Shown here one piece after another: positions 1 to 9,326 of a DNA stretch of 64,000 nucleotides. Position 1 is the first letter of the stretch; every line of letters starts with the position of its first letter. Origin of the DNA: Enterobacter sp. RHBSTW-00994 (GTDB lineage: Bacteria; Pseudomonadota; Gammaproteobacteria; Enterobacterales; Enterobacteriaceae); NCBI RefSeq assembly GCF_013782625.1, contig NZ_CP056199.1, positions 4,048,588 through 4,112,587 of the forward strand, in the 5' to 3' direction. Both the position numbers and the translations under genes were made by a program. Below the pieces are notes generated by a model, which saw only the letters and a program-made list of their open reading frames with translations, did no database searches and was not told the origin of the DNA.

Positions 1-1
1 T

Positions 2-2290
2 ATTAACTCGCTCCCGGAGGAATCAGGGGCAATTTATAATAGCGGCACGATTGGTATATTGCACAATATCGGCACACTTAAAACTGAGAACAATAACGGT
101 TTTGGCAATGCAGGTATTCTCAACCGTGGCACAATTCATAGCATTATTAATGATGGACAAATTAACAGCAATGTGTTCGGCATTAATAACCAGGGCGCAA
201 TTGATACCATTGAGAACAATGGTCAAATCACGGCTGATGTCTTCGGGATCCTGAACAACAGCAATAATAATGCCGTTATTAGTACCATCACCAATAACGG
301 TGGGATCTCGGCCAGCAACTTTGGTATCTACTTTGTCAGTTTCAACAACCAGAACGCAACAACGACCATCGTTAACAATGGTGAGCTAAGTGGCGGTATA
401 TATGCCCTGTATGTCCAGGCCAATAATATCCTTAACCTTAACGCCAATACAGACGTTACCCTGATCAATACCAATCTGATCAAAGGTGATATTTATACGA
501 ATAGCAGCACGCCATTAAAAATCAACGGCGGGACACTCACTACCGGGGTTCTGACGGGTCAGAATGGCATTGGCACACTGACCAGCGCCAACGCTGACGT
601 TATCTTCGGAACCGGCTCCCTGCTGTTGAACGACAATGTGGTTGTCCCGAATGGAACTGTGCAAAACAGTGCGGCCTCACTCCAGGTAAACAGCCCGGCC
701 CAGATCACGGGGAATTACCACCAGAACGCTGCCGCAACCCTGGTTTCTGGCGTATCTGACTTAGCAATCTCAAACGGTAGTATCGCCTCTGATGCAGGGT
801 ATGGTCGCCTGAATGTCACGGGTAATGCCATTGTGGATGCAGGTTCTCACGTCAATCTGCTGCGCACCGGCACGACATACAAATTCGCCGAAGGTCAGCG
901 TTATGTGGTGATTAGCGCGGCAGGCGCCAGTACCGATTATCACGCCGATAAGCTGAACTATAAAGCCGTTGGCTATCGCGGCGCGGTAAACGGCTCTGTC
1001 TACGAAGACGGGGCTAACAAGGCTCTGGTCTTAACGCTTGGCGCAGCACCGTCAACCACTACGCCAATCGTCACTCAGCCTACAGCGCCTGGCATATTGA
1101 TACCATCACAACCCGCAGAGCCCTCTCAGCCCGCGCCAGTGGCGAGGGCCGGATGGGCAACCACCCCAACCGCTACCGCGGCACTTGGCGGGCTGTCAAA
1201 CTACTCGGGTATTGCGTCACCGCAACTGTTGAACCTCTTTAACGCGTCGTTAGCGCTCGAAGGTAAACAAGAAGCTAACCGCGTTGGTGAAAGCTTGTCT
1301 CCTGCCCAGAATATCAACACCAGCACCGCGGCAACCGTAGCGACATCAACCGCGCAGTCGGTGGTTGGGGCGCACATTGATGCTGTTCGCAACCCCGCCA
1401 GCTCTGGCACAAGTGGGGTGGCAACGGGTGATGATTACAGCAGTAACTGGATCGTCTGGGGCCAGCCGTTTGGCGGCTATGCACGCCAGGACAGCAGCAG
1501 TGATGTCAGCGGCTATACCGCGAAATTTGGTGGCCTGATCCTCGGTGCTGACCGCTCGCTGAATGACGACTGGCGCATGGGTGCTGCGGTCAACTACAGC
1601 AACACCTCGGTACACGGGAAAGACAGCCTGAGCGGCAATACCTCCACTGCGGATAACTACGGCGTCATTGGCTATGCAGGTTACACTGGCAATCCGTGGT
1701 ATCTGAACCTGTCAGCAGGCCTCAACCGCCAGAACTATGACTCTGTTCGCCGCGCTGATTTCACCGGCTTCTCCGGGACGGCAAAAGGTAAGTTCAATGG
1801 GCAGTCAGTGACGTTGCAAACTGAGTTTGGCTATCCATTTACCCTGCCTGCCAGCGTAGTGCTGACGCCACTGGCCAGCCTGACTTATGGCTATCAGCAT
1901 GTTGATGGTTACAAAGAGTCGGGCGGAAACGGTATGGCGCTGGATGTCGGCAGCACACACTCGCAGTCTGTTGTCAGCGATATGGGGGCTCGCATTGAGA
2001 AAACCTTTGTGACCGGAATTGGCAACCTGACACCATTTGCACAAGTGTCCTGGCTCCATCAGTACGATAACCGTCAGGTGAGCAGTCGTGCCTCGTATGC
2101 AGCAGACACTGTTGGAGAAACCAGCTTTATCACCAAAGGCGCTTCGCCGGTAAAAGATATGGCGGGTGTGGCTATCGGGAGCACGCTGTATGAAGCGGAT
2201 GCACTGAGCTTCGACGCGCGTTATGACTTGCAGGCAGGCGATCGCTACCAGGCTCACACCTTCAGCTTACGCTTACGTAAAATGTTCTAA
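2..2290 (+). CDS. Autotransporter adhesin, 3' part (5' end outside window)
   Basis: The reading frame is open from the first bases of the window, so the N-terminal signal peptide and an unknown length of passenger lie upstream. The visible passenger starts with about four rungs of an Asn/Gly/Ile-rich repeat of roughly 20-26 residues (pattern FGI-N-G-I-TI-NNG-I), as expected of a right-handed beta-helix. A less repetitive stretch and a Pro/Thr-rich linker (near base 1060-1150) follow. The last 300 or so residues look like an autotransporter beta-barrel (type V secretion) ending in LRLRKMF with a terminal aromatic residue. Such proteins cross the inner membrane by Sec and anchor their barrel in the outer membrane, commonly acting in adhesion or aggregation. 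The target cannot be told. A strong terminator follows directly, and cobT converges on it. Confidence 0.9.
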   Translation: MNSLPEESGAIYNSGTIGILHNIGTLKTENNNGFGNAGILNRGTIHSIINDGQINSNVFGINNQGAIDTIENNGQITADVFGILNNSNNNAVISTITNNGGISASNFGIYFVSFNNQNATTTIVNNGELSGGIYALYVQANNILNLNANTDVTLINTNLIKGDIYTNSSTPLKINGGTLTTGVLTGQNGIGTLTSANADVIFGTGSLLLNDNVVVPNGTVQNSAASLQVNSPAQITGNYHQNAAATLVSGVSDLAISNGSIASDAGYGRLNVTGNAIVDAGSHVNLLRTGTTYKFAEGQRYVVISAAGASTDYHADKLNYKAVGYRGAVNGSVYEDGANKALVLTLGAAPSTTTPIVTQPTAPGILIPSQPAEPSQPAPVARAGWATTPTATAALGGLSNYSGIASPQLLNLFNASLALEGKQEANRVGESLSPAQNINTSTAATVATSTAQSVVGAHIDAVRNPASSGTSGVATGDDYSSNWIVWGQPFGGYARQDSSSDVSGYTAKFGGLILGADRSLNDDWRMGAAVNYSNTSVHGKDSLSGNTSTADNYGVIGYAGYTGNPWYLNLSAGLNRQNYDSVRRADFTGFSGTAKGKFNGQSVTLQTEFGYPFTLPASVVLTPLASLTYGYQHVDGYKESGGNGMALDVGSTHSQSVVSDMGARIEKTFVTGIGNLTPFAQVSWLHQYDNRQVSSRASYAADTVGETSFITKGASPVKDMAGVAIGSTLYEADALSFDARYDLQAGDRYQAHTFSLRLRKMF

Positions 2291-2302
2291 GCGGTATTGA
2301 TG

Positions 2303-2333
2303 AAAAACGGGGCCATCGTTGCCCCGTTTTTTA
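2303..2333. terminator. Bidirectional intrinsic terminator
   Basis: A GC-rich hairpin (AACGGGGC, short loop, GCCCCGTT) is flanked by an A-run on the left and a T-run on the right, so it can end transcription of the autotransporter on the plus strand and of cobT on the minus strand. It sits between their convergent stop codons. Confidence 0.85.
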
Positions 2334-2355
2334 TTTACTCTCCGGCCTCCGGCAT

Positions 2356-3405
2356 TCAGGCTTTTAAACTGATCCCTGTCTCTGCCAGTACACCCATCTG
2401 GCTGTACATAGCGCATGCCGCACTGACGATGGACATCGCCATTGCGGCCCCACTTCCTTCGCCAAGGCGCAAATCCAGGTAGAGATACGGTGTTAGGCCC
2501 AGGTGCTCCAGCGCCCGTTGCGACCCTTTCTCCGCCGAGAAATGCGACGGGATACAATAGTGTTTGGCTTCAGGGGCTATCTGGCACGCCGCTATTGCCG
2601 CGGCACAGGAGAGAAAACCGTCCAGCACAACGGGTAAGCCGCACGCTGCAGCGCCTAAGATCACGCCCGTCATCCCCACCAGGTCATACCCTCCCACCTT
2701 CGCCAGGACGTCGACCGCATCGGCTGCATCAGGTTGATTGACGCGGATCGCCTGGCGGACGATGCCCTCTTTATGCTGCAATTTATCGTGAGGCAGATTC
2801 GCGCCAATCCCGACCACCTCGTGCGGATCACAGCCGCTTAATACGCTGATGATCGCCGATGCTGGAGTAGTGTTCGCCATCCCCAGCTCCCCCGTACCAA
2901 AGACAGAAATACCGTCATCCGCACGTTTTTTTACCAGACGGGCCGCCGCCAGCAGCAGGTGTTCAGCCTCTTCGCGCGACATCGCCGGCCCCTGCGCGAT
3001 ATTCCCACTTCCCCTGCTCACTTTCAGGCTCAGCATGTCCTCAATCGGCTCACCGTCGATGCCAATATCCACCGGCAACACCGACGTCTGGTTCGTTTTT
3101 GCGAGGGCACATACGCCAGAAATGCCTTTCTGCATATTGAGCGCCTGCAGATAGGTCACCACTTTCGGGCTTACCGTCACACCTTCGTCATACACGCCAT
3201 GATCGGCACACATCACGATAATCTCTTTATTCAGTGACTCAAGCTGAAACAGCCCCGGCATCCCGGCAAGCTGGATAGCCAGTGTCTCGAGGCGTCCCAG
3301 GCTGTTAAGCGGTTTAACCAGCCCATCAATATGTTTCGCCGCGACAGTCTGTTTATGTTCGTCCAGGGGACGGATCGCGGCCACCAGCGTCTGCATTGTT
3401 TCCAT
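2356..3405 (-). CDS. cobT: Nicotinate-nucleotide--dimethylbenzimidazole phosphoribosyltransferase
   Basis: CobT transfers ribose phosphate from nicotinate mononucleotide to dimethylbenzimidazole, giving alpha-ribazole 5'-phosphate for the lower ligand of cobalamin. The 349 residues match the normal family length. The conserved C-terminal motif LGEGSGAA is present; its Glu (residue 316) corresponds to the catalytic Glu317 of the Salmonella enzyme. Other family motifs such as [11 protein letters not shown] near residue 66 and [14 protein letters not shown] near 170 are intact. It is the last gene of the cbiP-cobU-cobS-cobC-cobT run, and its ATG overlaps the cobC stop by one base (TAATG), which suggests translational coupling. 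Confidence 0.96.
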   Translation of the reverse strand: METMQTLVAAIRPLDEHKQTVAAKHIDGLVKPLNSLGRLETLAIQLAGMPGLFQLESLNKEIIVMCADHGVYDEGVTVSPKVVTYLQALNMQKGISGVCALAKTNQTSVLPVDIGIDGEPIEDMLSLKVSRGSGNIAQGPAMSREEAEHLLLAAARLVKKRADDGISVFGTGELGMANTTPASAIISVLSGCDPHEVVGIGANLPHDKLQHKEGIVRQAIRVNQPDAADAVDVLAKVGGYDLVGMTGVILGAAACGLPVVLDGFLSCAAAIAACQIAPEAKHYCIPSHFSAEKGSQRALEHLGLTPYLYLDLRLGEGSGAAMAMSIVSAACAMYSQMGVLAETGISLKA

Positions 3406-4022
3406 TATTGTTCTTCTCTCTCTTCAGCCTGAAATACGCTTCTGTCATTAAAACTGCGCAGCACCATAAACCCGCCACGATTGTCGACCCTCGTCCAGGC
3501 ATCCTGCTTAAACGGAAAATGCCACATAGCTTCGAGCGGCATGTTCAGCCATGTCGCCAGCAGCAGGCTCAGAACCCCCTGATGCGCCACAATCAGGACG
3601 TCGCCAGGTTCCTGTAAATTCAGCAGCTCGTGCGCAACCTCTTTTACCCGTTCGGCAAACCGGGGAAACGGCTCACCGTCTCCTGGCGTGGCGTTTTGCC
3701 AGTCATCGAGCCAGTCCTGCCACGCTTGCGGCGTGCTTTCAGCGATCGTGCTGTAGTGGCACATTTCCCAGGAACCAAAGTCCAGCTCATTCAACCGCGC
3801 ATCAGGCTGAAAAACACCCTCAGGAGCAATCAGCCGCGCGGTGTGCTGCGCACGCTGAAGCTGGCTTACCAGAATACGGTTAAACGTAAGCTCAGCCAGA
3901 TACCCGCCAATCCGCGTACTTTGCTCAATCCCTTTTTCGGTCAACGGCAAATCCGTACTGCCGTAAAACAGGCCGCTTTCATTGGCGGCAGTTTGCCCGT
4001 GACGAACCAAAAATAAGCGCAT
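3405..4022 (-). CDS. cobC: Alpha-ribazole-5'-phosphate phosphatase, histidine phosphatase family
   Basis: CobC removes the phosphate from alpha-ribazole 5'-phosphate or from adenosylcobalamin 5'-phosphate in the last steps of nucleotide-loop assembly. The protein (205 aa) starts [11 protein letters not shown], with the RHG catalytic motif at residues 7-9 (phosphohistidine His8), and has the second His-containing segment (VAHQGVL) expected of the phosphoglycerate-mutase-like fold. It lies between cobS (3 bp gap) and cobT (1 bp overlap) in the same operon. In Salmonella cobC is unlinked from cobUST; here it is built into the operon. Confidence 0.92.
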   Translation of the reverse strand: MRLFLVRHGQTAANESGLFYGSTDLPLTEKGIEQSTRIGGYLAELTFNRILVSQLQRAQHTARLIAPEGVFQPDARLNELDFGSWEMCHYSTIAESTPQAWQDWLDDWQNATPGDGEPFPRFAERVKEVAHELLNLQEPGDVLIVAHQGVLSLLLATWLNMPLEAMWHFPFKQDAWTRVDNRGGFMVLRSFNDRSVFQAEEREEQ

Positions 4023-4025
4023 GGT

Positions 4026-4784
4026 TTACACCCACAGTAAGGCAAGCAAAAACACAATTTCACCGCACTCTTCCAGCGCCCCCAGGGTATCCCCTGTCTG
4101 TCCGCCTAACCGGTTGCGCAGGTAACGCACCATGCCAAATATCACCAGGAAACAGACCAGAAATGCCGCCAGTCCATGCAACCCCGCAATCAGCCAGACA
4201 GCAGCCACGCCAATCCCGAGCGTCATCGCCGCCTCACGGAAGGTGATTTGACCAATGAATAAATTACCCAACCCCTCAACGTCGCGGGCATAACGCTGGC
4301 CATACATCCCCAGCACCAGTACGGAACGTCCCGCTATCGGGGCGCACATCAGCAGTGAAAACAGTGCCGTCGCCGGAAGGTGCGACAGCCCAATCACCGC
4401 GAAGGTCTTGATCAGCAAGCAGAAGATTAGCGCCAGCCCACCAAATGTCCCAAGACGACTGTCCTTCATGATCTCAAGCATGCGCTCGCGCGTCCGGGCG
4501 GAAAAAATACCGTCACAGGTATCCGCAAGCCCATCCAGATGAAACCCGCCCGTGAGCACAACCAGCGCCAGAACATAACCTATCGCGCCAATATATATTC
4601 CCCCGCCCGTCTGGCTCACAACGAGGGAAAGTACTGCCGCCAGTGCCCCCACCACCGCACCGATAACCGGGAAGAAGGTAATACCGCGCCCTAAATGACG
4701 AAAATCGACGCCATCGGTCCATTTTGCCGGAATGGGGATCCGGGTCATCAGGCGCATCGTTGCCCATAACATGTTTAAGCGCAT
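4026..4784 (-). CDS. cobS: Adenosylcobinamide-GDP ribazoletransferase (cobalamin synthase)
   Basis: CobS is an inner-membrane enzyme that joins AdoCbi-GDP to alpha-ribazole (phosphate). It is highly hydrophobic with about six or seven membrane segments and carries the family motif DGLADTCDGIFS, an acidic Mg-binding segment. I chose the ATG at 4784 (MRLNMLW, 252 aa) rather than the longest frame starting at 4820, because GGAG lies about 10 bases upstream of it and the length then fits the family (about 247 aa). With this start cobS overlaps the end of cobU by 10 bases. TTGGAGTAAAAATAAA is both the 3' end of cobU and the ribosome-binding region of cobS. Confidence 0.93.
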   Translation of the reverse strand: MRLNMLWATMRLMTRIPIPAKWTDGVDFRHLGRGITFFPVIGAVVGALAAVLSLVVSQTGGGIYIGAIGYVLALVVLTGGFHLDGLADTCDGIFSARTRERMLEIMKDSRLGTFGGLALIFCLLIKTFAVIGLSHLPATALFSLLMCAPIAGRSVLVLGMYGQRYARDVEGLGNLFIGQITFREAAMTLGIGVAAVWLIAGLHGLAAFLVCFLVIFGMVRYLRNRLGGQTGDTLGALEECGEIVFLLALLWV

Positions 4785-5326
4785 TTTATTTTTACTCCAA
4801 TCCCCGATACCACCAGCCACACGTCCTGTGCCGCTCTCGCCAATTTTTGGTTCACGCGGCCTGAAATATCCACAAAATGGCGTGCCAGGCGATTCTCCGG
4901 GGTGATACTCATACCAAGTTCATTGGTTACAATAAAAATCGGCGCAGATGCCTGCTGACAGGCGGCGATTAGCGCATCAACCTGCTCATGCAAAGCGATC
5001 TCCAGCGCTGAAAAATCAAGCGTTTCTGGGTCTGCGCCCCCGGAAATATCATAGAGCAGGTTAGCAAGAAGAGTGGTCATACATTCGATCACCACGCCCT
5101 CTCCTGGCTGCACCTGATGAAGAATCACGTCGCCGACATCCCGATATCCTTCCCAGGTGCGCCAGTGTGCGGGACGCTGAGCGCGATGCCTGTCGATACG
5201 CAGAGCCATCTCTTCGTCCGTCACCGTTGAGGTCGCAATATACAAAACGCGTTCGCACTGCGTGGCGGCCAGCTGTTCTACATGTGCACTTTTTCCGCTG
5301 CGCGCACCGCCCGTGACTAAAATCAT
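4775..5326 (-). CDS. cobU: Adenosylcobinamide kinase / adenosylcobinamide-phosphate guanylyltransferase
   Basis: CobU is bifunctional. It phosphorylates the aminopropanol arm of adenosylcobinamide and then transfers GMP to it, giving AdoCbi-GDP for CobS. The 183-residue protein begins [13 protein letters not shown], placing a Walker A motif (GGARSGKS) at residues 6-13. The segment THRAQRP-like '[12 protein letters not shown]' contains the region holding the guanylylated His of the Salmonella enzyme. The ATG overlaps the cbiP stop by four bases (ATGA). This protein allows both de novo completion and salvage of imported cobinamide. Confidence 0.95.
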   Translation of the reverse strand: MILVTGGARSGKSAHVEQLAATQCERVLYIATSTVTDEEMALRIDRHRAQRPAHWRTWEGYRDVGDVILHQVQPGEGVVIECMTTLLANLLYDISGGADPETLDFSALEIALHEQVDALIAACQQASAPIFIVTNELGMSITPENRLARHFVDISGRVNQKLARAAQDVWLVVSGIGVKIKCA

Positions 5327-6840
5327 CCTGTTATCTCCTGATGGTCACGCATGATCTGGTAAATTCTTTCAATATCAATGTGTTCGCGCATGGCGTGAGA
5401 CAGGAGATCAAACTGACGGTTCTTATAATCCGCATAACTCCCGCCATCGCCGAGGGCGGGCAACCCCTTACGTGTTCGCAGACTGTCGACGAACGCCCGC
5501 GTGAACCTGTCATTATCAAACAGCCCGTGCAGATAGGTTCCGAATACCTGCCCATCCTCGCTCATCGCGCCTTCAGCAACCTGTCCACCGTTTTTTTGCA
5601 GCACTAACACCGCATGATCGTCACCGCTTAACCACGTTTCACCCATATGGATCTCGTAACCCTGTATGCTCATGCCGGAAAGCGACGCCAGCCATCCGGG
5701 CAGCGACGCGGCCATTTCCCCGCGCACCTGTACGGTCGTTTTCACGGGTGCAAAACGTGTCGTGGTCGTGAGTAAGCCAAGCCCCGGCATTCTGCCCAGA
5801 CCTGACTCAACCTCGTCAGTCAGGCTTTCGCCCAGCATCTGATACCCGCCACAAATGCCCATCACCGGTACGCCACGACGGTGGTGTTCCAGTACGCGTT
5901 GGGCGAACGCGGTCTCCCGGAGCCAGATAAGATCGCCAGGGGTATTTTTGCTGCCAGGCAGGATGATCAAGTCCGCATCGTGAAGCTGGTCCGGGTGGCT
6001 GACGTAGTGAACGCGCACGTCGGGTTGTGCCGAGAGCGCATTAAAATCGGTGAAATTAGCAATATGAGGAAGTTGCACAACGGCGATGTTGATATCGCGC
6101 TTTTGGGTCCGTTTTACGCGTTGTAATACAACTCCGTCCTCTTCTTCGAGGTCAATCTCCAGCCAGGGCATCACCCCCAGCACGGGCACACCAGTGAGGG
6201 ATTCAATCTGCTCCAGGCCGGAGGAGAGTTGCGCCACGTCACCGCGAAACTTGTTAATGATGACGCCTTTCACCCGCCAGCGCTCATGATCCTGAAGTAA
6301 CGCCAGCGTGCCGTAGATTGCGGCAAACACGCCACCACGATCGATATCGGCCACCAGAATAACCGGGCATTGCGCCATCCCGGCCATCCCCATGTTTGCG
6401 ATATCCCGGTCACGCAGGTTGATCTCAGCCGGGCTTCCCGCCCCCTCCAGCACCAGGATGTCATACTCCTGCGCCAGGCTGTGGTAGACCGACGAAATTT
6501 GCGCCTGCAAATGCGGCTTGTAATCGTGATAACTGGCGGCATCCATATTGCAGGCCACCTGTCCCATCAGAACAACCTGAGCCTGGCGATCGCCACCCGG
6601 CTTCAGCAATACGGGATTCATCCTGACATCGGGCACGATACCTGCGGCTTCAGCCTGGAAAATTTGCGCCCGCCCCATCTCTTTGCCATCCGGAGTGATA
6701 CCGGAATTCAGCGCCATGTTCTGGGATTTGAACGGCGCAGTCCGCCAGCCATCCTGATGGAAAATACGGCACAGCCCCGCGACAAGAACACTTTTGCCAA
6801 CATCGGAAGCCGTCCCCTGCAGCATAATTGCCTGCGTCAT
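5323..6840 (-). CDS. cbiP: Cobyric acid synthase (glutamine-hydrolysing)
   Basis: CbiP amidates four side chains of adenosylcobyrinic acid a,c-diamide using glutamine, giving adenosylcobyric acid. The 505-residue protein has the N-terminal dethiobiotin-synthetase-like domain with a P-loop-like GTASDVGKS (about residues 9-17) and the C-terminal type 1 glutamine amidotransferase domain with nucleophile Cys330 in GICGGYQ and a downstream YEIHMGET plus FGTYLHGLF segment supplying the His. I chose the ATG at 6840; AGGAG lies five bases before it. A GTG one codon upstream is also possible. No other corrin-ring gene is present in the window. Only about 30 bases without a clear terminator separate it from the anti-sigma gene upstream. 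Confidence 0.95.
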   Translation of the reverse strand: MTQAIMLQGTASDVGKSVLVAGLCRIFHQDGWRTAPFKSQNMALNSGITPDGKEMGRAQIFQAEAAGIVPDVRMNPVLLKPGGDRQAQVVLMGQVACNMDAASYHDYKPHLQAQISSVYHSLAQEYDILVLEGAGSPAEINLRDRDIANMGMAGMAQCPVILVADIDRGGVFAAIYGTLALLQDHERWRVKGVIINKFRGDVAQLSSGLEQIESLTGVPVLGVMPWLEIDLEEEDGVVLQRVKRTQKRDINIAVVQLPHIANFTDFNALSAQPDVRVHYVSHPDQLHDADLIILPGSKNTPGDLIWLRETAFAQRVLEHHRRGVPVMGICGGYQMLGESLTDEVESGLGRMPGLGLLTTTTRFAPVKTTVQVRGEMAASLPGWLASLSGMSIQGYEIHMGETWLSGDDHAVLVLQKNGGQVAEGAMSEDGQVFGTYLHGLFDNDRFTRAFVDSLRTRKGLPALGDGGSYADYKNRQFDLLSHAMREHIDIERIYQIMRDHQEITG

Positions 6841-6872
6841 CACATCTCCTGAGTTCCCTTACGGCAAGGCGC

Positions 6873-7502
6873 TCAGCTTATCACTACCAGCCTCCAGCCC
6901 AACACTATCGTTGCGCTCACGATGGTGATAACAGCGGCGAGATGCAGCAGGAAATCCATCGGATGGATATCAACTGGATGGCAAAAGTAGAGCAGCGTTA
7001 ACGCCATACAAGCCACGCCCGCCCCCGCGGCAGCAAGCGTCCGCAGCGGGTATAACGCCCTAGTGCGCCGCAAATAACCAATGACCAGCAGCATCATCGG
7101 GGTACTGACTGTCATCATGAAAGCGAAGCAGTTGGCCTCATCGGCAGCGTGAGCCTGAACCGGCGTGACGCCGAAACTGGACAATGCTCCCACCAGCCAC
7201 AGCAGAATCAGCGGGACAAACCAGCGCCAGCCCAACGGCTTACGCCCGGCAATACTCAGCAAAAATGCATTTCTGATCGCCATGACGCCCATCACGAAGG
7301 TCAAAGCCAGTTGCAACACGGCATGCCACGCCCCCGACACAGACCAGTCCGTGGCGACTCGCTGCACCAGCAGACTCCCCAGAACGCCGCAAGGCAGCGC
7401 CATCAGTATCCATGCCAGTACGCGCCAGCCGTCAGACCAGGGACGTTTGACCGGCCTCGCTTCGCGGCTGAGTTTCTCAATTAACCTGTCATGATCGACC
7501 AT
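6873..7502 (-). CDS. DUF1109/NrsF-type membrane anti-sigma factor
   Basis: This 209-residue protein has a short cytoplasmic N-terminus (residues 1-25) followed by about six membrane segments. Its gene follows that of an ECF sigma factor and overlaps it by 14 bases. Arrangement and topology match the DUF1109 family, whose studied member NrsF of Caulobacter holds the ECF factor SigF at the membrane and releases it on metal or redox stress. Cys125 (in DEANCFAF) and Cys174 (in LYFCHP, followed by His175 and His180) fall where the family has conserved cysteines, and could be the sensing residues; Cys38 and Cys165 are additional. GGGAG six bases before the ATG supports the start. Function is inferred from family and context. 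Confidence 0.82.
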   Translation of the reverse strand: MVDHDRLIEKLSREARPVKRPWSDGWRVLAWILMALPCGVLGSLLVQRVATDWSVSGAWHAVLQLALTFVMGVMAIRNAFLLSIAGRKPLGWRWFVPLILLWLVGALSSFGVTPVQAHAADEANCFAFMMTVSTPMMLLVIGYLRRTRALYPLRTLAAAGAGVACMALTLLYFCHPVDIHPMDFLLHLAAVITIVSATIVLGWRLVVIS

Positions 7503-8046
7503 GATTCGCTCCCATGCGGCGAAGATTCGTTAATGCTCTGTGGAGTAATGATTTCACGGCAGCAATACTCAGATTGTGGCGCGCAGCAGCCTCTGCGAGG
7601 CTCATTTCCTGGAGGTGAATATGCTCCACAATTTGCCGCTGACGCGAAGGAAGTTGCGCTAATATCAGCGCCAGTTCTTCTTCCCGGTCCTGATGCTCTG
7701 TATTGTCTGGCACGGGCACAGCAAACGCATTCTCATCATCTGTCTCGCGCTGAAGAGAGCGCCCACGACGACGTAATGCATCAACGGTGCGGGCCTGTGC
7801 AATCGCCATTAACCACGGCAAAAATGGAAAGGCAGGATCGTAGGTATGGCGTACCCGATGCACCGTCAGCAGAACCTCCTGAATGACATCGTCAACCAGT
7901 ACGTTATCGGCGATCTGCTTGCGGACAATCACCCGAATGGCGGGAACAATCGCCCGCAACAAACGCGTATAAGCATCACGATCACCCGCCTGAGCCAATG
8001 CCATCAGCGCGGGCCAGGCCTCACGCGGCGCGAGGCCGTTATCCAT
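7489..8046 (-). CDS. ECF-subfamily RNA polymerase sigma factor
   Basis: The 185-residue protein has the two sigma domains of the extracytoplasmic-function group: region 2 at about residues 25-95 (DDVIQEVLLTVHRVRHTYDP, then WLMAIAQARTVDALRRR for -10 recognition) and region 4 at about 128-178 (LPSRQRQIVEHIHLQEMSL then a helix-turn-helix ending in VKSLLHRALTNLRR). Gene order (sigma then DUF1109 anti-sigma, overlapping 14 bases) places it in the SigF/NrsF-like group. It most likely directs transcription of its own operon from the promoter-like GAAACC-N16-CGAA upstream of the peroxiredoxin gene. The regulon outside this window is unknown. Confidence 0.9.
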   Translation of the reverse strand: MDNGLAPREAWPALMALAQAGDRDAYTRLLRAIVPAIRVIVRKQIADNVLVDDVIQEVLLTVHRVRHTYDPAFPFLPWLMAIAQARTVDALRRRGRSLQRETDDENAFAVPVPDNTEHQDREEELALILAQLPSRQRQIVEHIHLQEMSLAEAAARHNLSIAAVKSLLHRALTNLRRMGANHGRS

Positions 8047-8067
8047 ATTTCGCCACGACCCACTCCC

Positions 8068-9303
8068 TCATGCTTTTTTACCGGACGCCTGATTCAGGGC
8101 GTTCACCACAATCGACGGGGTCAGGACCTGGGGCAGCACTTTTGGCGCACTGCCGTCCGCCGGATAGACCACATACAGCGGCAATCCCCCCTGCCCGAAC
8201 GCATTCATCGCGTCGTCGATATCCGCATTAAACTTCGTCGAATCTGCAATCATATAAACCGTTCCGGTACGGGATATGGCCTGTTTTACCGCCTGCGTGG
8301 ATAACGACGTTCGGTCGTTGACCTGGCAGGTAATGCACCAGGAGGCGGTAAAATTCACGAAAATAGCTTTGCCATGCCCGCGCATCTCCGCCACGGTCTG
8401 CGGCGACCATTTTACCTCTGTGATACTTTCCACACCTGGACTGTCCTGCGTCGACGACTGGGTATGCATTACACCCGGTAACGGGGTGATAGCCGCCAGA
8501 AACAGCACCACCGTGACCGCCAGCAGGGCTTTATACGAATGACCTATCAGACGTCTGCGCTGAGCAATGCCATACAGCCAGGCGGTGAAGCTCACCACCA
8601 CGGCGCAGGCCAGCATCGCCGCCAGCGCCGTGGTTCCCGCCTGCTGCGCCAGTACCCACACCAGCCAGGCAAAGGCGCCGAACATCGGGAATGCCAACCC
8701 TCGCTTGAGAATATCCATCCATGCGCCGGGCCGTGGCAGGCGTTGAGCAATAACCGGGAACAGCGAGATCAGCGTAAAGGGAGCGGCAAAACCGAGGGCC
8801 AGCGCCAGGAAAATCCCCAGCGACGCAATGGGCGGTTGTACCAGCGCATAGCCCACTGCACCCGCCATAAAGGGGGCGGAGCAAGGGGTGGCAACCACGA
8901 TAGCCAGCGCCCCGGTTAACGCTGAGCGGAAAAATGCCCCGCGCCCGCCGACGTCAATCTCCCCGGCCCGCTGGAGAGTCAGCCCAACCTCAAACACGCC
9001 CAGCAGATTCAGGGCCGCACCTAAAATAATCAGCGCCAGGATGGCAATCACCAGCGGTGACTGAAGCTGGAATCCCCAGCCCACCGCCGTTCCCCCGGCA
9101 CGCAATGCCAACAGCACAGCGGCCAGCGCCATCATGGTAAAAATGACGCCGAGTAAAAAGCCGCCCCCTTCCGTCCGGGCACTGGTGCTGTTGCCCTGAT
9201 GGCGCAAGATCCCCAGCGCTTTGAGTGAAATCACCGGGAAGACGCACGGCATAAAGTTGAGAATAATGCCGCCCACAAAGGCGGCAAGAATGGCTGTTAA
9301 CAT
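8068..9303 (-). CDS. DsbD/ScsB-like thiol-disulfide transporter lacking the alpha domain
   Basis: This 411-residue protein has an N-terminal eight-helix transmembrane domain with the two conserved cysteines that relay electrons (NFMPCVFP near residue 20 and ATPCSAP near residue 140), then a C-terminal periplasmic thioredoxin domain with the redox pair CITC in ASWCITC. DsbD proteins draw reducing power from cytoplasmic thioredoxin. Here the N-terminal periplasmic alpha domain of DsbD is absent, so the thioredoxin domain would deliver electrons directly. The gene lies 23 bases downstream of an exported peroxiredoxin, a likely client, and 21 bases upstream of the sigma gene. Partner assignment is inference. 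Confidence 0.88.
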   Translation of the reverse strand: MLTAILAAFVGGIILNFMPCVFPVISLKALGILRHQGNSTSARTEGGGFLLGVIFTMMALAAVLLALRAGGTAVGWGFQLQSPLVIAILALIILGAALNLLGVFEVGLTLQRAGEIDVGGRGAFFRSALTGALAIVVATPCSAPFMAGAVGYALVQPPIASLGIFLALALGFAAPFTLISLFPVIAQRLPRPGAWMDILKRGLAFPMFGAFAWLVWVLAQQAGTTALAAMLACAVVVSFTAWLYGIAQRRRLIGHSYKALLAVTVVLFLAAITPLPGVMHTQSSTQDSPGVESITEVKWSPQTVAEMRGHGKAIFVNFTASWCITCQVNDRTSLSTQAVKQAISRTGTVYMIADSTKFNADIDDAMNAFGQGGLPLYVVYPADGSAPKVLPQVLTPSIVVNALNQASGKKA

Positions 9304-9326
9304 AGCGGCGAACCCCGACGGCTAAA

